A stretch of DNA of 64,000 nt from CAYJBH01 sp964371365. Lineage in GTDB: Bacteria > Bacillota > Clostridia > Oscillospirales > Ruminococcaceae. The DNA is taken from positions 1 through 64,000 of the forward strand of contig CAYJMO010000001.1 in NCBI GenBank assembly GCA_964371365.1. Direction: 5' to 3'. Shown in pieces: positions 27,453 through 36,544 of this stretch. The notes beneath the pieces were generated by a model that was given only the letters and a program-made list of their open reading frames with translations, searched no databases and was not told the origin of the DNA. A program made the position numbers and the translations under genes. Each line of letters starts with the position of its first letter. The first letter of the stretch is position 1.

Positions 27453-27923
27453 ATGAGACGTAAAGACAGAGAAATTCTCTCAAACGAGCGAATTGACGAA
27501 ATTATTAACAGCTGTGAGTACTGTCGTTTGGGGTTCTATGACGGTGCTGAAGTGTACATTGTACCGATGAATTTTGGATATGAAAAACAGAATGGACAAA
27601 GAACATTCTACTTTCACTGTGCAAAAGAGGGGCGAAAGATAGACATAATCGCAGAAAATAATCGTGTTGGTCTTGAACTCGACGCTGGATATCGGCTAAA
27701 TTCCGGTGAAAAAGCGTGTGATTATTCCGCCGCGTTTCAGAGCATAATCGGGAGCGGGAGCATCTTTATCGTCAACGACAAAGTAGAAAAAATAAAGGGT
27801 ATGCGCTCAATTATGAGGCAGTGTACCGGAAAAGAGGACTGGGAACTGGACGATAAGTTGATGGATATCACCTGCATTTTAAGATTAGTAATCGATAAAA
27901 TTTCTTGTAAAGAGCATCTATAG
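27453..27923 (+). CDS. Pyridoxamine 5'-phosphate oxidase-like flavoprotein (NimA type)
   Basis: This 156-residue protein starts MRRKDREI and continues with CEYCRLGFYDGAEVYIVPMNFG. FYFHCAKEGRKIDII follows, the split-barrel FMN-binding pattern of PNPOx-like and nitroimidazole-resistance proteins. It probably binds FMN or heme and reduces an unknown substrate. A role in pyridoxine metabolism is unlikely. It is separated from the OGG1-like gene by 8 bp. Confidence 0.88.
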   Translation: MRRKDREILSNERIDEIINSCEYCRLGFYDGAEVYIVPMNFGYEKQNGQRTFYFHCAKEGRKIDIIAENNRVGLELDAGYRLNSGEKACDYSAAFQSIIGSGSIFIVNDKVEKIKGMRSIMRQCTGKEDWELDDKLMDITCILRLVIDKISCKEHL

Positions 27924-27931
27924 GTGATCAT

Positions 27932-28735
27932 ATGACTGAATTAAAGGTTAAGAATTTTAATGTCGCACAGATAGCCAACAGTGGGCAGTGCTTTCGCTTT
28001 AACTGTATTGATGATGACCTCTATCAAACGGTTGTCGGAAATCGAATTTTAAGATTAAAACAGCTGAGCGAAGACACTGCTTTGTTCTACTGCAACCAAA
28101 AAGAGATCGAGGATTTCTGGGGGCATTATTTCGACCTTGAAACCGACTATTCTACGTTTACAAAGGCTGTTCCTACTGACGATATTTTTTTGACCGATGC
28201 GGTCAATGAAAGTTTTGGAATCAGAATTTTACATCAGCCACTATTTGAAACCTTAATTTCCTTTATAATCTCACAGAGAAAATCCATTCCGGCAATTAAA
28301 ACATCTATCGAGGCACTCTGCCGACTTTGTGGGGAGGAGATCGAGGACGAAATATACACATTCCCTACTGCCGAGGCATTGGCAGGGTGTAGCATGGAGC
28401 AGATTTTAAGCTGTTCGGTCGGCTATCGTGCGCGATATATTCTCTCGACGGCTCGAGATATCGCAGAGGGTAAGGTCGAGCTTGAACAGTTCCATTCCCT
28501 CGATGATGACACACTGTTGCAGGCTCTACTTGAGTTTAATGGTGTCGGAGTTAAGGTTGCGAACTGTGTACGACTTTTCGGCTATCATAGGCTTGCCGCC
28601 TTTCCGGAGGATGTATGGATACTTAAAACGGTGGAAAAATACTACGGCGGCAACTTCCCCCACCATCTATATGAGGGATTTGCCGGCGTAATTCAGCAAT
28701 ATATGTTCTACCATGCGAGAGGGATTAGGCTTTAA
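27932..28735 (+). CDS. 8-oxoguanine DNA glycosylase (OGG1 type)
   Basis: This 267-residue base-excision enzyme has an OGG_N-like N-terminal beta domain (about residues 1-110). The HhH-GPD fold follows with LLEFNGVGVKVANCV, where the Lys matches the catalytic lysine of human OGG1. FPEDVWI supplies the catalytic Asp. It would remove 8-oxoG and nick the strand by its lyase activity. Its stop overlaps the stop of the convergent comF gene. A palindrome copy at 28190 encodes LTDAVN here. Confidence 0.92.
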   Translation: MTELKVKNFNVAQIANSGQCFRFNCIDDDLYQTVVGNRILRLKQLSEDTALFYCNQKEIEDFWGHYFDLETDYSTFTKAVPTDDIFLTDAVNESFGIRILHQPLFETLISFIISQRKSIPAIKTSIEALCRLCGEEIEDEIYTFPTAEALAGCSMEQILSCSVGYRARYILSTARDIAEGKVELEQFHSLDDDTLLQALLEFNGVGVKVANCVRLFGYHRLAAFPEDVWILKTVEKYYGGNFPHHLYEGFAGVIQQYMFYHARGIRL

Positions 28736-29376
28736 TCAGGCGTTGCAGCAAATGTGTAGACATAGACCTTCTTTGCGCCGGAGCGTTTTAGCAGTCCGGC
28801 AATCTCACACACCGTGCTCCCGGTGGTCAGCACGTCATCTACTATCAGTATATTTTTGCCTTTTATGCAGTCCTTTTGGGTGCAGGAAAAGGCATTTTTT
28901 AGGTTTTTCAACCGCTGTGCCCTATTAAGATCGTGCTGTTTTTGAGTCTCTTTAATTTTTTTTACACCAGTATAAATCGGTATTTTTTCACCATTGACCA
29001 GCTCGGTCAATAAATCGTTTGACAGTGAATATTCCTTAGGCTTATAATCCGGCACACCCATCACAAAATCGACATCAGCAAATAGTCCTTTTGGGTAATT
29101 CTTTGCAAAAAGCTTTGAGACTTCACGACCGGATTGTCGATCGTCGGCGAACTTAATTCGGCTAATACACTGCTTTATGACGCCCTCGTATCTATATAGA
29201 CTTGTCAGTCCATCCAGCGATTGTATAAGCTTATTATCAACCCTAAGCAAGCCGTCCGAAAATCGTTGACCACCATAGTCACATCTGTCGCACTCCACAA
29301 TAAAACCTATGACGTTGTTACAGAACATACAACGTTTAGGAAAGAGCAAATTCATAATAAACTCAGTCACTTTCAT
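28732..29376 (-). CDS. comF: ComF-family phosphoribosyltransferase-like protein
   Basis: This 214-residue protein has N-terminal zinc-type cysteine pairs (CMFC and CDRC) and a PRPP-binding loop ILIVDDVLTTGSTV at about residue 175, the ComF architecture. ComF acts with the ComFA helicase in DNA uptake. ComFA is not in the window, but comEC lies at 56.4 kb. It overlaps the recD2 3' end by 14 bp and ends on the convergent glycosylase gene. Confidence 0.92.
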   Translation of the reverse strand: MKVTEFIMNLLFPKRCMFCNNVIGFIVECDRCDYGGQRFSDGLLRVDNKLIQSLDGLTSLYRYEGVIKQCISRIKFADDRQSGREVSKLFAKNYPKGLFADVDFVMGVPDYKPKEYSLSNDLLTELVNGEKIPIYTGVKKIKETQKQHDLNRAQRLKNLKNAFSCTQKDCIKGKNILIVDDVLTTGSTVCEIAGLLKRSGAKKVYVYTFAATPD

Positions 29377-31474
29377 GCAAAAATTCCCCGATAAGGCTAT
29401 ATCGAAGTGATGATTTATTGTCTGAGAGCATATCGGAGATGACCGAGCGATCCCCTACCGTAACGAGCAGTTCACGTGCACGTGTCACTCCGGTGTATAA
29501 CAGATTTCTATAGCAAAGTCGCCGAGGGATGTCACTTAACGGCATAATCACGGCAGTAAACTCACTGCCCTGACTTTTATGCACCGTTATGGCATAGGCA
29601 TGTTCCAGCTCTATCATCTGATCGGTGTTATAGCTGTAAACTCGGTCGTCCATTGTGACCTCGACGATCGAGCGGCGTTTGTCTATCATCTTTATATAGC
29701 CTATATCGCCGTTAAAAACACCTGTCCCCTCTCGTCCGTCCTCTCGTTGGTATGTAAGGTCATAATTGTTTCTCGTCTGCATGATCTTGTCACCGACACG
29801 AAAAATTTTATCCGCAACGCTCACCTGCGCCTTTTCTTCGGATGGTGGGTTTAGAATATTTTGTAGTAGACTGTTAAGTGTGATCGTTCCGAGCGGTCCG
29901 ACCTTGGTCGCGCAGAGCACCTGTATGTCGGTCATGCCGTTATAGCCGTAACTTTTTGGTAGGCGTTTCGAGGCAAGTTCCAACACCGTATTTTGAGCTC
30001 GCTCCCCCGTCTGCTCCAAAAAGTAGAAATCACCTGTTTTGTTATCGCAGGTTGGTTGCTCACCGCGAAGTATTCGATGGGCATTGCTGACAATCAAGCT
30101 ACTTTCCGACTGTCGAAAAATTTCAACAAGGGACACGGTCGGAATCTCTCCCGATAGGATAATACTGCGCAGGATGTTGCCGGGTCCGACCGATGGCAGC
30201 TGATCCTTGTCCCCGATAATTATTAGCCGAGCGTGCTTTGGCAATGCCTTAAGCAGTGCCTCAAACAGAAAGATATCCACCATCGACATCTCGTCCACGA
30301 TAACAACATCGACCTTGAGCGGCTTATTTTCATTGTGTACAAAGGTCAACTCCTCCTTGTTGTTAAAATTGACCTCCAACAGACGATGTATTGTTGTTGC
30401 CTCGCGGGAACAGAGCTCCGTCATTCTCTTGGCGGCGCGCCCGGTCGGGGCGACAAGTGCGGTGCGCTGTGCCGACTGTTCAAGTAGTGATATAATTGCA
30501 TTGACCGTAGTGGTCTTTCCGGTACCGGGCCCGCCGGTCAACACAAAAACTCCGCTGTTCATGGCACCTTCTATCGCTTTTTTTTGAAGCATTTCATAGG
30601 TAATACCATCTACCTGCTCCAACCGTGAAATCCTACCCTCAATATCGGATAGTTCGGGTGCGCATCGTTTTGTAAGTTCTATCAGACGAGATGCAATCTC
30701 TCTCTCGGAGTATAGAAAATCGGGCAAAAAGACAAAAAACCGTCCCTTTGTCTCCACCGTTTTAAGTCGTTCTATGTCACAAAGGCGCTCAAAAACATCG
30801 TCGACGCGTTCCGGCTCCACCCCTAAAAAATCACAGACTGTTGGTAGCAGTTGATGTTGTGGTATACAGGTGTGACCGTTATTATTGTTGTGGCGGATAA
30901 CATGAAATATTCCCGCAACAATCCGCTCCTCCATGTCGGTATCAAAAGCAAACTGTCGTGCAATCTTGTCGGCAAGCATAAAGTCGAGCAAAACAGGATA
31001 GTTACAAAGTTGATAAGGGCTGCTCCTTATAATCTCGGTCACAGACGCACCGTAGGCGTTGTATGCCGACATGGCGACCTGAACCGACAGACCGTAGGCG
31101 GTGAGTTGAACAATCGCCTCACGCAGACTGAATTTTTGGTTAAATTCCTTGCAGATCTTCTTTGCCTTTTCCGGATTGATGCCCTTAACCTTGGCAAGAC
31201 TGTCAGGATCGGTGCAAAGAACCTCGAAGGTACGCTCTTTAAACTTTTCTGTTATTCGGTTGGCGAGCACAATGCCGATTCCCTTGAGTATACCACCTCC
31301 AAGATAGAGCCTTATTCCGTTTTCATCGGTGGGAAGCTCTGTGCTGTAGGTTGATACTAAAAACTGCTTGCCATAGGTTGGGTGGCTGGTATAATTCCCA
31401 TCGGCGGTGAGCAGTTCACCGACGCAGAGTAGCGGCATACTGCCAACCACCGTCAGCTGTTTGCCGTCATGCAC
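29363..31474 (-). CDS. recD2: ATP-dependent RecD2-type DNA helicase
   Basis: RecD2 is a 5'-3' SF1B helicase found without RecBC. An N-terminal OB-like region and HhH segments (GIGIVLANR, VKGINPEKAKK) come first. Walker A GGPGTGKTT is at about residue 313, then DEMSMVD, GDKDQLPSVGPG and AITVHKSQGSEF. From the GTG at 31474 there are 703 residues. The frame remains open for 29 more codons and reads EGTIQNIIFQNPDNGYTIAE, a typical RecD2 N-terminus. That stretch contains no ATG, GTG or TTG before the stop at 31562. The true start is probably upstream, at a rare start codon or hidden by an error. Confidence 0.93.
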   Translation of the reverse strand: MHDGKQLTVVGSMPLLCVGELLTADGNYTSHPTYGKQFLVSTYSTELPTDENGIRLYLGGGILKGIGIVLANRITEKFKERTFEVLCTDPDSLAKVKGINPEKAKKICKEFNQKFSLREAIVQLTAYGLSVQVAMSAYNAYGASVTEIIRSSPYQLCNYPVLLDFMLADKIARQFAFDTDMEERIVAGIFHVIRHNNNNGHTCIPQHQLLPTVCDFLGVEPERVDDVFERLCDIERLKTVETKGRFFVFLPDFLYSEREIASRLIELTKRCAPELSDIEGRISRLEQVDGITYEMLQKKAIEGAMNSGVFVLTGGPGTGKTTTVNAIISLLEQSAQRTALVAPTGRAAKRMTELCSREATTIHRLLEVNFNNKEELTFVHNENKPLKVDVVIVDEMSMVDIFLFEALLKALPKHARLIIIGDKDQLPSVGPGNILRSIILSGEIPTVSLVEIFRQSESSLIVSNAHRILRGEQPTCDNKTGDFYFLEQTGERAQNTVLELASKRLPKSYGYNGMTDIQVLCATKVGPLGTITLNSLLQNILNPPSEEKAQVSVADKIFRVGDKIMQTRNNYDLTYQREDGREGTGVFNGDIGYIKMIDKRRSIVEVTMDDRVYSYNTDQMIELEHAYAITVHKSQGSEFTAVIMPLSDIPRRLCYRNLLYTGVTRARELLVTVGDRSVISDMLSDNKSSLRYSLIGEFLHESD

Positions 31475-31499
31475 AATCTCCGCAATGGTATAACCGTTG

Positions 31500-31673
31500 T
31501 CAGGATTTTGGAAGATTATATTCTGAATCGTGCCCTCTATACTCGTTGTTTTTTTCCTTTCTTAGCCTTTTTTCTTCCTCTCGATATCTGTCAAACGAGG
31601 AAATCAGTAGCAGCATAATGTACCATATCCCGAACATGAACACAGCACTAAAAAAGATATGTAAGCCTACCAT
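31500..31673 (-). CDS. Small membrane protein, overlapping the recD2 N-terminal frame
   Basis: This 57-residue ORF is predicted to have one transmembrane helix at about residues 5-25 (rich in F, M, I, L). A strongly charged tail with EEEKRLRKEK follows. The ribosome site is weak. It overlaps the region that in another frame encodes the expected RecD2 N-terminus, so translation of the two could be linked. It has no recognisable family. The helix plus charged tail is a common small-protein design, but the ORF could also be spurious. Confidence 0.4.
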   Translation of the reverse strand: MVGLHIFFSAVFMFGIWYIMLLLISSFDRYREEEKRLRKEKNNEYRGHDSEYNLPKS

Positions 31674-31734
31674 AATACACCATTTTTATTGTTGTCTTAA
31701 TATAATGTATTCCGGCAGGCTTTATTTCGTGAGA

Positions 31735-33135
31735 CTATTTAACCGCAAAAAATCCGGAATAGGCAAGGAATAGTGCGTACAAATCAGCCTTTGAGATCAC
31801 CTCAAATGGGGAGTGCATGGATGCAACAGCGACACCGATATCAACGGTAGCAAGCCCCATATCACCGAGAAATGCTGCGACGGTACCGCCGCCACCTGCG
31901 TCTACAGCGCCAAGTTCTGATACTTGGTAGGAAGCGCCACTCTCCTCGATAACCCTCATTGCAAAGCTCATCGTCTCGGCGCTGGCATCGTTGCAACCAC
32001 CCTTTCCTCTCGAACCGGTGTATTTTGTCAGCACAAGACCGTGACCTAAAAATGCCGAGTTGTTTTTGTCAAAGGCGGCTGAAAATCGTCCGTCATACGC
32101 CGCCGCAACATCGCCGGAGAAGACAAAGCTATTTTTAATGAGCATCATATAGTCGGCGGGGTTGCCCGCAAGTACGGTGAGAAGATTTTTTAAGAAATCG
32201 CCACCAAGACCGGCCGGACCGACCGAACCTATCTCTTCCTTATCGGCGAGTACAAGCATCGCCGTTTTATCCGGTGTTTTTTGCTCTAAAAGGGCGCGCA
32301 GACCGGCATAACTACAGGAACGATCGTCCTGACCGTAGGCTCCCACCATCGATCGATCGAGGCCAACATCGCTGGGTCTGAACGCCGGAACAATCTCCAA
32401 CTCGGCACGGATAAAGTCATTTTCCGTGATTTGGTACTCGTTATTCAATATTTTCAGCACCGCAAGCTTGACTGCCTCATTCTCGTCGGTCTCAAAATCG
32501 GGCAGACCGCCAACGACAACGTTGAGCTCCTCCCCTTTAAGACCGTCGCTTAGCGTCCTTTTGCTCTGTTCTGCCGCAAGATGAGGCAACAAGTCCATGA
32601 TGGTAAATACCGGATCGGTGTCCTTTGTTCCGATATTGAGCTCAAGCGCACTTCCATCTTTTCGATAGACAATGCCGCACAGTGCGAGCGGAATTGCGCC
32701 CCACTGGTATTTGCGCACACCGCCGTAGTAATGGGTCTTCAAAAATGCGGTGCCATCCTGTTCTATCAATGGAATGGGTTTTAGGTCAAGTCGCGGCGAG
32801 TCAATGTGACTGGCAATGATGTGCACTCCTTCTTTAGGCTTTTTATTGCCGACTATAAAAGCGATGATACCACTCTCACCCGATTTAAAGTAGCGTCTAT
32901 CCCCTGCCGTCAATTTTTCACCCGGGCTGTACTCTGAAAAGCCGTTTTTTGTGAGCAATTTTTGCGAGGTAGCCACACACATGCGCTCGGTATACCCGTT
33001 TGCAAGAAAATCCATGTACTTTGCAGCAAGCTCGGTAATTTTTTTGGAGTTTTTTTCGGCAAAAGCTCGGTAGCTGTCACGGTCAATAAATAAACTCTTA
33101 TCCTGTTTTTCCTTTTTATCTTTTTTGTTTGCCAT
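31735..33135 (-). CDS. M18-family aminopeptidase
   Basis: This 466-residue M18 metallopeptidase shares motifs with aspartyl aminopeptidase and LAP4. Dinuclear zinc ligands are expected in ASHIDSPRLDLKP, in QDDRSCSYAG, in ADKEEIGSVG and in MHSPFEVISKAD near the C-terminus. It removes N-terminal residues, often acidic ones, from cytosolic peptides. A Lys-rich N-terminal leader of about 20 residues is unusual but short. The ATG at 33135 lies one base after the coaE-transglycosylase stop (TGAGATG), with AAGGGA upstream. Confidence 0.93.
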   Translation of the reverse strand: MANKKDKKEKQDKSLFIDRDSYRAFAEKNSKKITELAAKYMDFLANGYTERMCVATSQKLLTKNGFSEYSPGEKLTAGDRRYFKSGESGIIAFIVGNKKPKEGVHIIASHIDSPRLDLKPIPLIEQDGTAFLKTHYYGGVRKYQWGAIPLALCGIVYRKDGSALELNIGTKDTDPVFTIMDLLPHLAAEQSKRTLSDGLKGEELNVVVGGLPDFETDENEAVKLAVLKILNNEYQITENDFIRAELEIVPAFRPSDVGLDRSMVGAYGQDDRSCSYAGLRALLEQKTPDKTAMLVLADKEEIGSVGPAGLGGDFLKNLLTVLAGNPADYMMLIKNSFVFSGDVAAAYDGRFSAAFDKNNSAFLGHGLVLTKYTGSRGKGGCNDASAETMSFAMRVIEESGASYQVSELGAVDAGGGGTVAAFLGDMGLATVDIGVAVASMHSPFEVISKADLYALFLAYSGFFAVK

Positions 33136-33136
33136 C

Positions 33137-34345
33137 TCATTCCCTTTCATTATAAATGTTTATATAGCTTTCATAGTTAGCGTTAATCTTATTTACATAG
33201 TGGTTCATCTGCTCATAGGGGAACACATCGAGGGTCAAGCCATCGTCGCTGAATTCACTGTTCTGTAACAGCTCGTCCACCGTCCCCCAACCGCTGTGGT
33301 AGGAGGCGACCGCCGTGTCAAGATCGCCGTGATAACGCTCAAGACACCGACTGATGTAGTAACTTCCAAAAAGTATGTTGACATCCGGATCGAACATGTC
33401 ATCGTAGGTATACTGATTCTCCTTATCAATTTGAGTCTGTATCCAGTCAAATGTTATTTCGGTAATCTGCATAAGTCCGCGCGCACCGACATTTGAAACT
33501 GCATCCGGCTGGAAATTGCTCTCCGTCTTAATCACCGAAAAAATTACAAATGGGTCGAGGTCATAGATCTCGCACACCTCAATAACCCTTTCTTCATATC
33601 CGAGCTGATATACCTCCTCCTCAATAAAATTGAGTTGCCCGGTTATCAGTAGGACAGCGATAACAATTATGGGGAAAAACAATAACGGCAACCACCGTTT
33701 AACCATGTGCGGAACTCGTCGGCGTCGTATTGTTTTTTTTGCATTTTTTTTACCGATGGATACCAACTTTGTGAGCAGTTGTCGTGCCTTTTGCTCCAAC
33801 TCCTCCCGTCCCGAATTGTTGGTGATAACATAGTCCGCAGCCGCAACAAGCCGTGCCGTAGAATGTTGGGTCGAAAGTCGTTTTTTTGCCTGCTCCTTTG
33901 ACATCCCTCTTTTTTGCAGTCGCTCAATTGCTATCTCTTCACGGGTGCGAAGAACTACCACACGGTCACAGTAACGCTCGAGCGGATAGTCTATCAACAA
34001 CGGTACATCGATAAAGACAAGCTCATCGCCACGTTTTGCCACCTCATTTAGTTTATCCAAAACACGACGGTTTATATAAGGATGGGTGATGGAGTTGAGC
34101 AATTTTTGAGATTTTTTATCGACAAATGCCCTTTCGGCAAGGATAGGACGCTGGAGTGTCCCGTCTTGATTAAGAATATCATCGCCAAACGCCGCGGCGA
34201 GTTCGTCAAGACAGGGCGATCCTTTTTGCAGAACCACACCCGTCTCCACATCACAATCAATTACGGTGAAGCCTTTGGAGCGATAAAATTCACTCAGTGA
34301 CGATTTGCCACTGCCGGAGCGACCGGTTATACCGATTATAGTCAT
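33137..34345 (-). CDS. Fusion of dephospho-CoA kinase (CoaE) and a membrane-anchored lytic transglycosylase
   Basis: This single open frame has 402 residues. Residues 1 to about 195 are a full CoaE, with P-loop GITGRSGSGKSS and FIDVPLLIDYP, which phosphorylates dephospho-CoA. A basic stretch (RRRRVPHMVKRW) precedes a transmembrane helix at about residues 217-235. An SLT-type domain then has the catalytic Glu in IKTESNFQPDAVS, GARGLMQI and ASYHSGWGTV. The two genes are usually adjacent in Clostridia but separate. An internal ATG at the MVKRW position lacks a ribosome site. The topology fits a cytosolic kinase and an outside transglycosylase. Confidence 0.85.
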   Translation of the reverse strand: MTIIGITGRSGSGKSSLSEFYRSKGFTVIDCDVETGVVLQKGSPCLDELAAAFGDDILNQDGTLQRPILAERAFVDKKSQKLLNSITHPYINRRVLDKLNEVAKRGDELVFIDVPLLIDYPLERYCDRVVVLRTREEIAIERLQKRGMSKEQAKKRLSTQHSTARLVAAADYVITNNSGREELEQKARQLLTKLVSIGKKNAKKTIRRRRVPHMVKRWLPLLFFPIIVIAVLLITGQLNFIEEEVYQLGYEERVIEVCEIYDLDPFVIFSVIKTESNFQPDAVSNVGARGLMQITEITFDWIQTQIDKENQYTYDDMFDPDVNILFGSYYISRCLERYHGDLDTAVASYHSGWGTVDELLQNSEFSDDGLTLDVFPYEQMNHYVNKINANYESYINIYNERE

Positions 34346-34354
34346 TAAATAGAA

Positions 34355-35350
34355 TTATCCTTGTAAAATTTTACCCTGCGAGGCTTTAAACAGGCGGTTA
34401 TAGATCGCCTCAAATCTGCGGTCGGTATGTATATACCATCTTTCAACCTTGTATCCATCAAGAGAGTTTAGTATCTTGAAAAGGCGGTGTTGTTGCTCTT
34501 TTTCATCGTTTGCCCTACCTATTATTATGCAACATTTCGCCGTTATATCATTTTTTTCCTCTTCAAAACAGACGACACCAAATTCACCTTTGCACCCCTT
34601 TAAAAAATTGGGGAAATCTTCTCCACAGTATAAAACAACCTCACTTTTCGGAGCGTAGTGACGATATTTCATGCCGGGAGTTGTCGGTGTGTTACCTTTT
34701 TTGGTGGCGATTTCAAGTTCCAAAAAATCCTCAATCTCGGAAGCATTTATATCACCGGGTCTGAGTATGCATACACCATCCTTGTCAAGATGAACTATAG
34801 TACTCTCCACCCCCACCTCACATCGACCATCGTTCAATATAAGCGGTATTTTGCCATCGAGTTGCCGCAAAACCTCCTCGGCGTCGGTCGGGCTGGGGTA
34901 GGTTGATATGTTGGCGGATGGTGCGGCGATAGGCACCTTGCACAATGATATCACCTCACGAAATGCCTCATTATCCGGTATGCGTAGGGCGACGGTATCC
35001 TGACCGGCTGTCACACTGTCCGGGACATTATCGTTGCGTTTGACCACCACGGTCAACGGGCCGGGCCAGAATTTTTCTGCAAGTCTTTTCAGTCGTTCGT
35101 GCTGATCTTTTGCATAGCGCAAGACCATCTCAACATTGTCACAGTGCAGTATTAAAGGATTATCGGCAGGGCGATTCTTCACCTCGAAAATCCTCTTGAT
35201 CCCCTGTTCGCTGTCACATCTTGCCGCAAGACCGTAGACCGTCTCGCTCGGCAGTGCGACCACCTCACCATCGTTGAGAAGCTGTGCCGCACGCACCGCG
35301 CCGGTTTTATCGGCAGGTAGAACCATCGTTGTCTGTTCGCGACTACTCAT
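34355..35350 (-). CDS. tsaC: L-threonylcarbamoyladenylate synthase (Sua5 type)
   Basis: The enzyme makes threonylcarbamoyl-AMP from threonine, bicarbonate and ATP for t6A37 of tRNA. The YrdC domain covers about residues 15-200, with ALPSETVYGLAA, KNRPADNPL and IAAPSANIS. A linker leads to the C-terminal Sua5 domain, giving 331 residues, the long form. The ATG overlaps the prfA stop by 8 bp; the in-frame extension inside prfA is not Sua5-like. A palindrome copy lies at 35040. Confidence 0.95.
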   Translation of the reverse strand: MSSREQTTMVLPADKTGAVRAAQLLNDGEVVALPSETVYGLAARCDSEQGIKRIFEVKNRPADNPLILHCDNVEMVLRYAKDQHERLKRLAEKFWPGPLTVVVKRNDNVPDSVTAGQDTVALRIPDNEAFREVISLCKVPIAAPSANISTYPSPTDAEEVLRQLDGKIPLILNDGRCEVGVESTIVHLDKDGVCILRPGDINASEIEDFLELEIATKKGNTPTTPGMKYRHYAPKSEVVLYCGEDFPNFLKGCKGEFGVVCFEEEKNDITAKCCIIIGRANDEKEQQHRLFKILNSLDGYKVERWYIHTDRRFEAIYNRLFKASQGKILQG

Positions 35351-36422
35351 CACCCTCACTTGCCTTAAGTTTCTCGGCACGATCGGCTGTTATCAGCGAG
35401 TCGATTACCTCATCAAGATCGCCGTTCATGATTGCTTCCAATTTATAGAGTGTAAGCCCAATTCGATGGTCGGTCAGGCGTCCTTGAGGGAAGTTGTAGG
35501 TACGAATACGCTCACTGCGATCGCCGGTGCCGACCTGACTTTTGCGCTCCTTGGCGATAGCGTCCGCCTGCTCACGCTGTTTTTCTTCATATAGTTTACT
35601 GCGTAGGATTTTGAAGGCACGATCACGGTTTTTATGTTGCGAACGCTCATCCTGACATTCCACCACAAGTCCTGTAGGCAGGTAGGTTAGGCGAATCGCA
35701 CTCTCCGTCTTGTTGACGTGCTGACCACCCGCACCGGATGCTCGAAAGGTATCTACCTGTACATCGGCGGTGTTAATTTCAAAGTCAATCTCCTCCACCT
35801 CCGGCAGAACCGCCACCGTAACGGTGGAGGTGTGGATGCGACCCTGCGTCTCCGTCTCCGGCACACGTTGCACACGGTGAACACCACTCTCAAACTTAAG
35901 TCGTCCGTATGCACCCTCGCCCGAAATCAAAAAGCTGATCTCCTTATAGCCCTGTAAATCGGTCTCGTTGGCGTTGAGTATCTCCACCTTCAGGCGGGTT
36001 CGCTCGGCGTACATGGAATACATTCGGAAAAGACTGCCGGCGAACAGTGCCGCCTCGTCTCCACCGGCACCACCGCGTATCTCGACAATGGTGTTGTTGT
36101 CATCATTCTCGTCTTTTGGTATGAGCAGGAATTTTATCTCCTCCGATAGCTCCTCACAACGCTCCTTAGCGGATAGAAACTCGGCTGTGACCATCTCCTT
36201 GAAATCGGAATCAAGACCGCCCTCGTCTAAAAGACCCTTAGCCTCCTCCAGCTCGTTCGAGCTGGCAATGTACTCGTCATACTTTTCCATCAGCGGTGTT
36301 AGGTTTTTGTGCTCCTTCATCAACTTGCGGTACTGCTCATTGTCGGAAATGATTTCGGGGCGCACCACCTGATCCGCCACAAAATCATACCTGTTTTTAA
36401 TCTCTTTTAATTTGTCGAACAT
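35343..36422 (-). CDS. prfA: Peptide chain release factor 1
   Basis: RF1 reads UAA and UAG and triggers peptide release. The 359 residues contain the GGQ loop (ASGAGGQHVNKTES) at about residue 230 and the EIRGGAGGDEAALFA block. RIRTYNFPQGRLTDHRI follows the GGQ domain. It is canonical. GAGGAG precedes the ATG, and a good promoter lies in the divergent spacer. It overlaps tsaC downstream. Confidence 0.98.
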   Translation of the reverse strand: MFDKLKEIKNRYDFVADQVVRPEIISDNEQYRKLMKEHKNLTPLMEKYDEYIASSNELEEAKGLLDEGGLDSDFKEMVTAEFLSAKERCEELSEEIKFLLIPKDENDDNNTIVEIRGGAGGDEAALFAGSLFRMYSMYAERTRLKVEILNANETDLQGYKEISFLISGEGAYGRLKFESGVHRVQRVPETETQGRIHTSTVTVAVLPEVEEIDFEINTADVQVDTFRASGAGGQHVNKTESAIRLTYLPTGLVVECQDERSQHKNRDRAFKILRSKLYEEKQREQADAIAKERKSQVGTGDRSERIRTYNFPQGRLTDHRIGLTLYKLEAIMNGDLDEVIDSLITADRAEKLKASEGDE

Positions 36423-36443
36423 AACTCCTCATTTTTTGTGGAT

Positions 36444-36472
36444 ATTGTAAATCAAAAATTTACCGATTGCAA
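36444..36472 (-). promoter_or_regulatory. Sigma-A promoter of prfA
   Basis: On the minus strand, TTGCAA (36467-36472), a 17-bp spacer and TACAAT (36444-36449) end about 22 bp before the prfA ATG. Confidence 0.65.
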
Positions 36473-36544
36473 ATATTTTTTTATATCGGTGCATATAGTT
36501 TGATATGTGCTAAATATCTATTGCAGAAAGGAATGGTTGTATAT

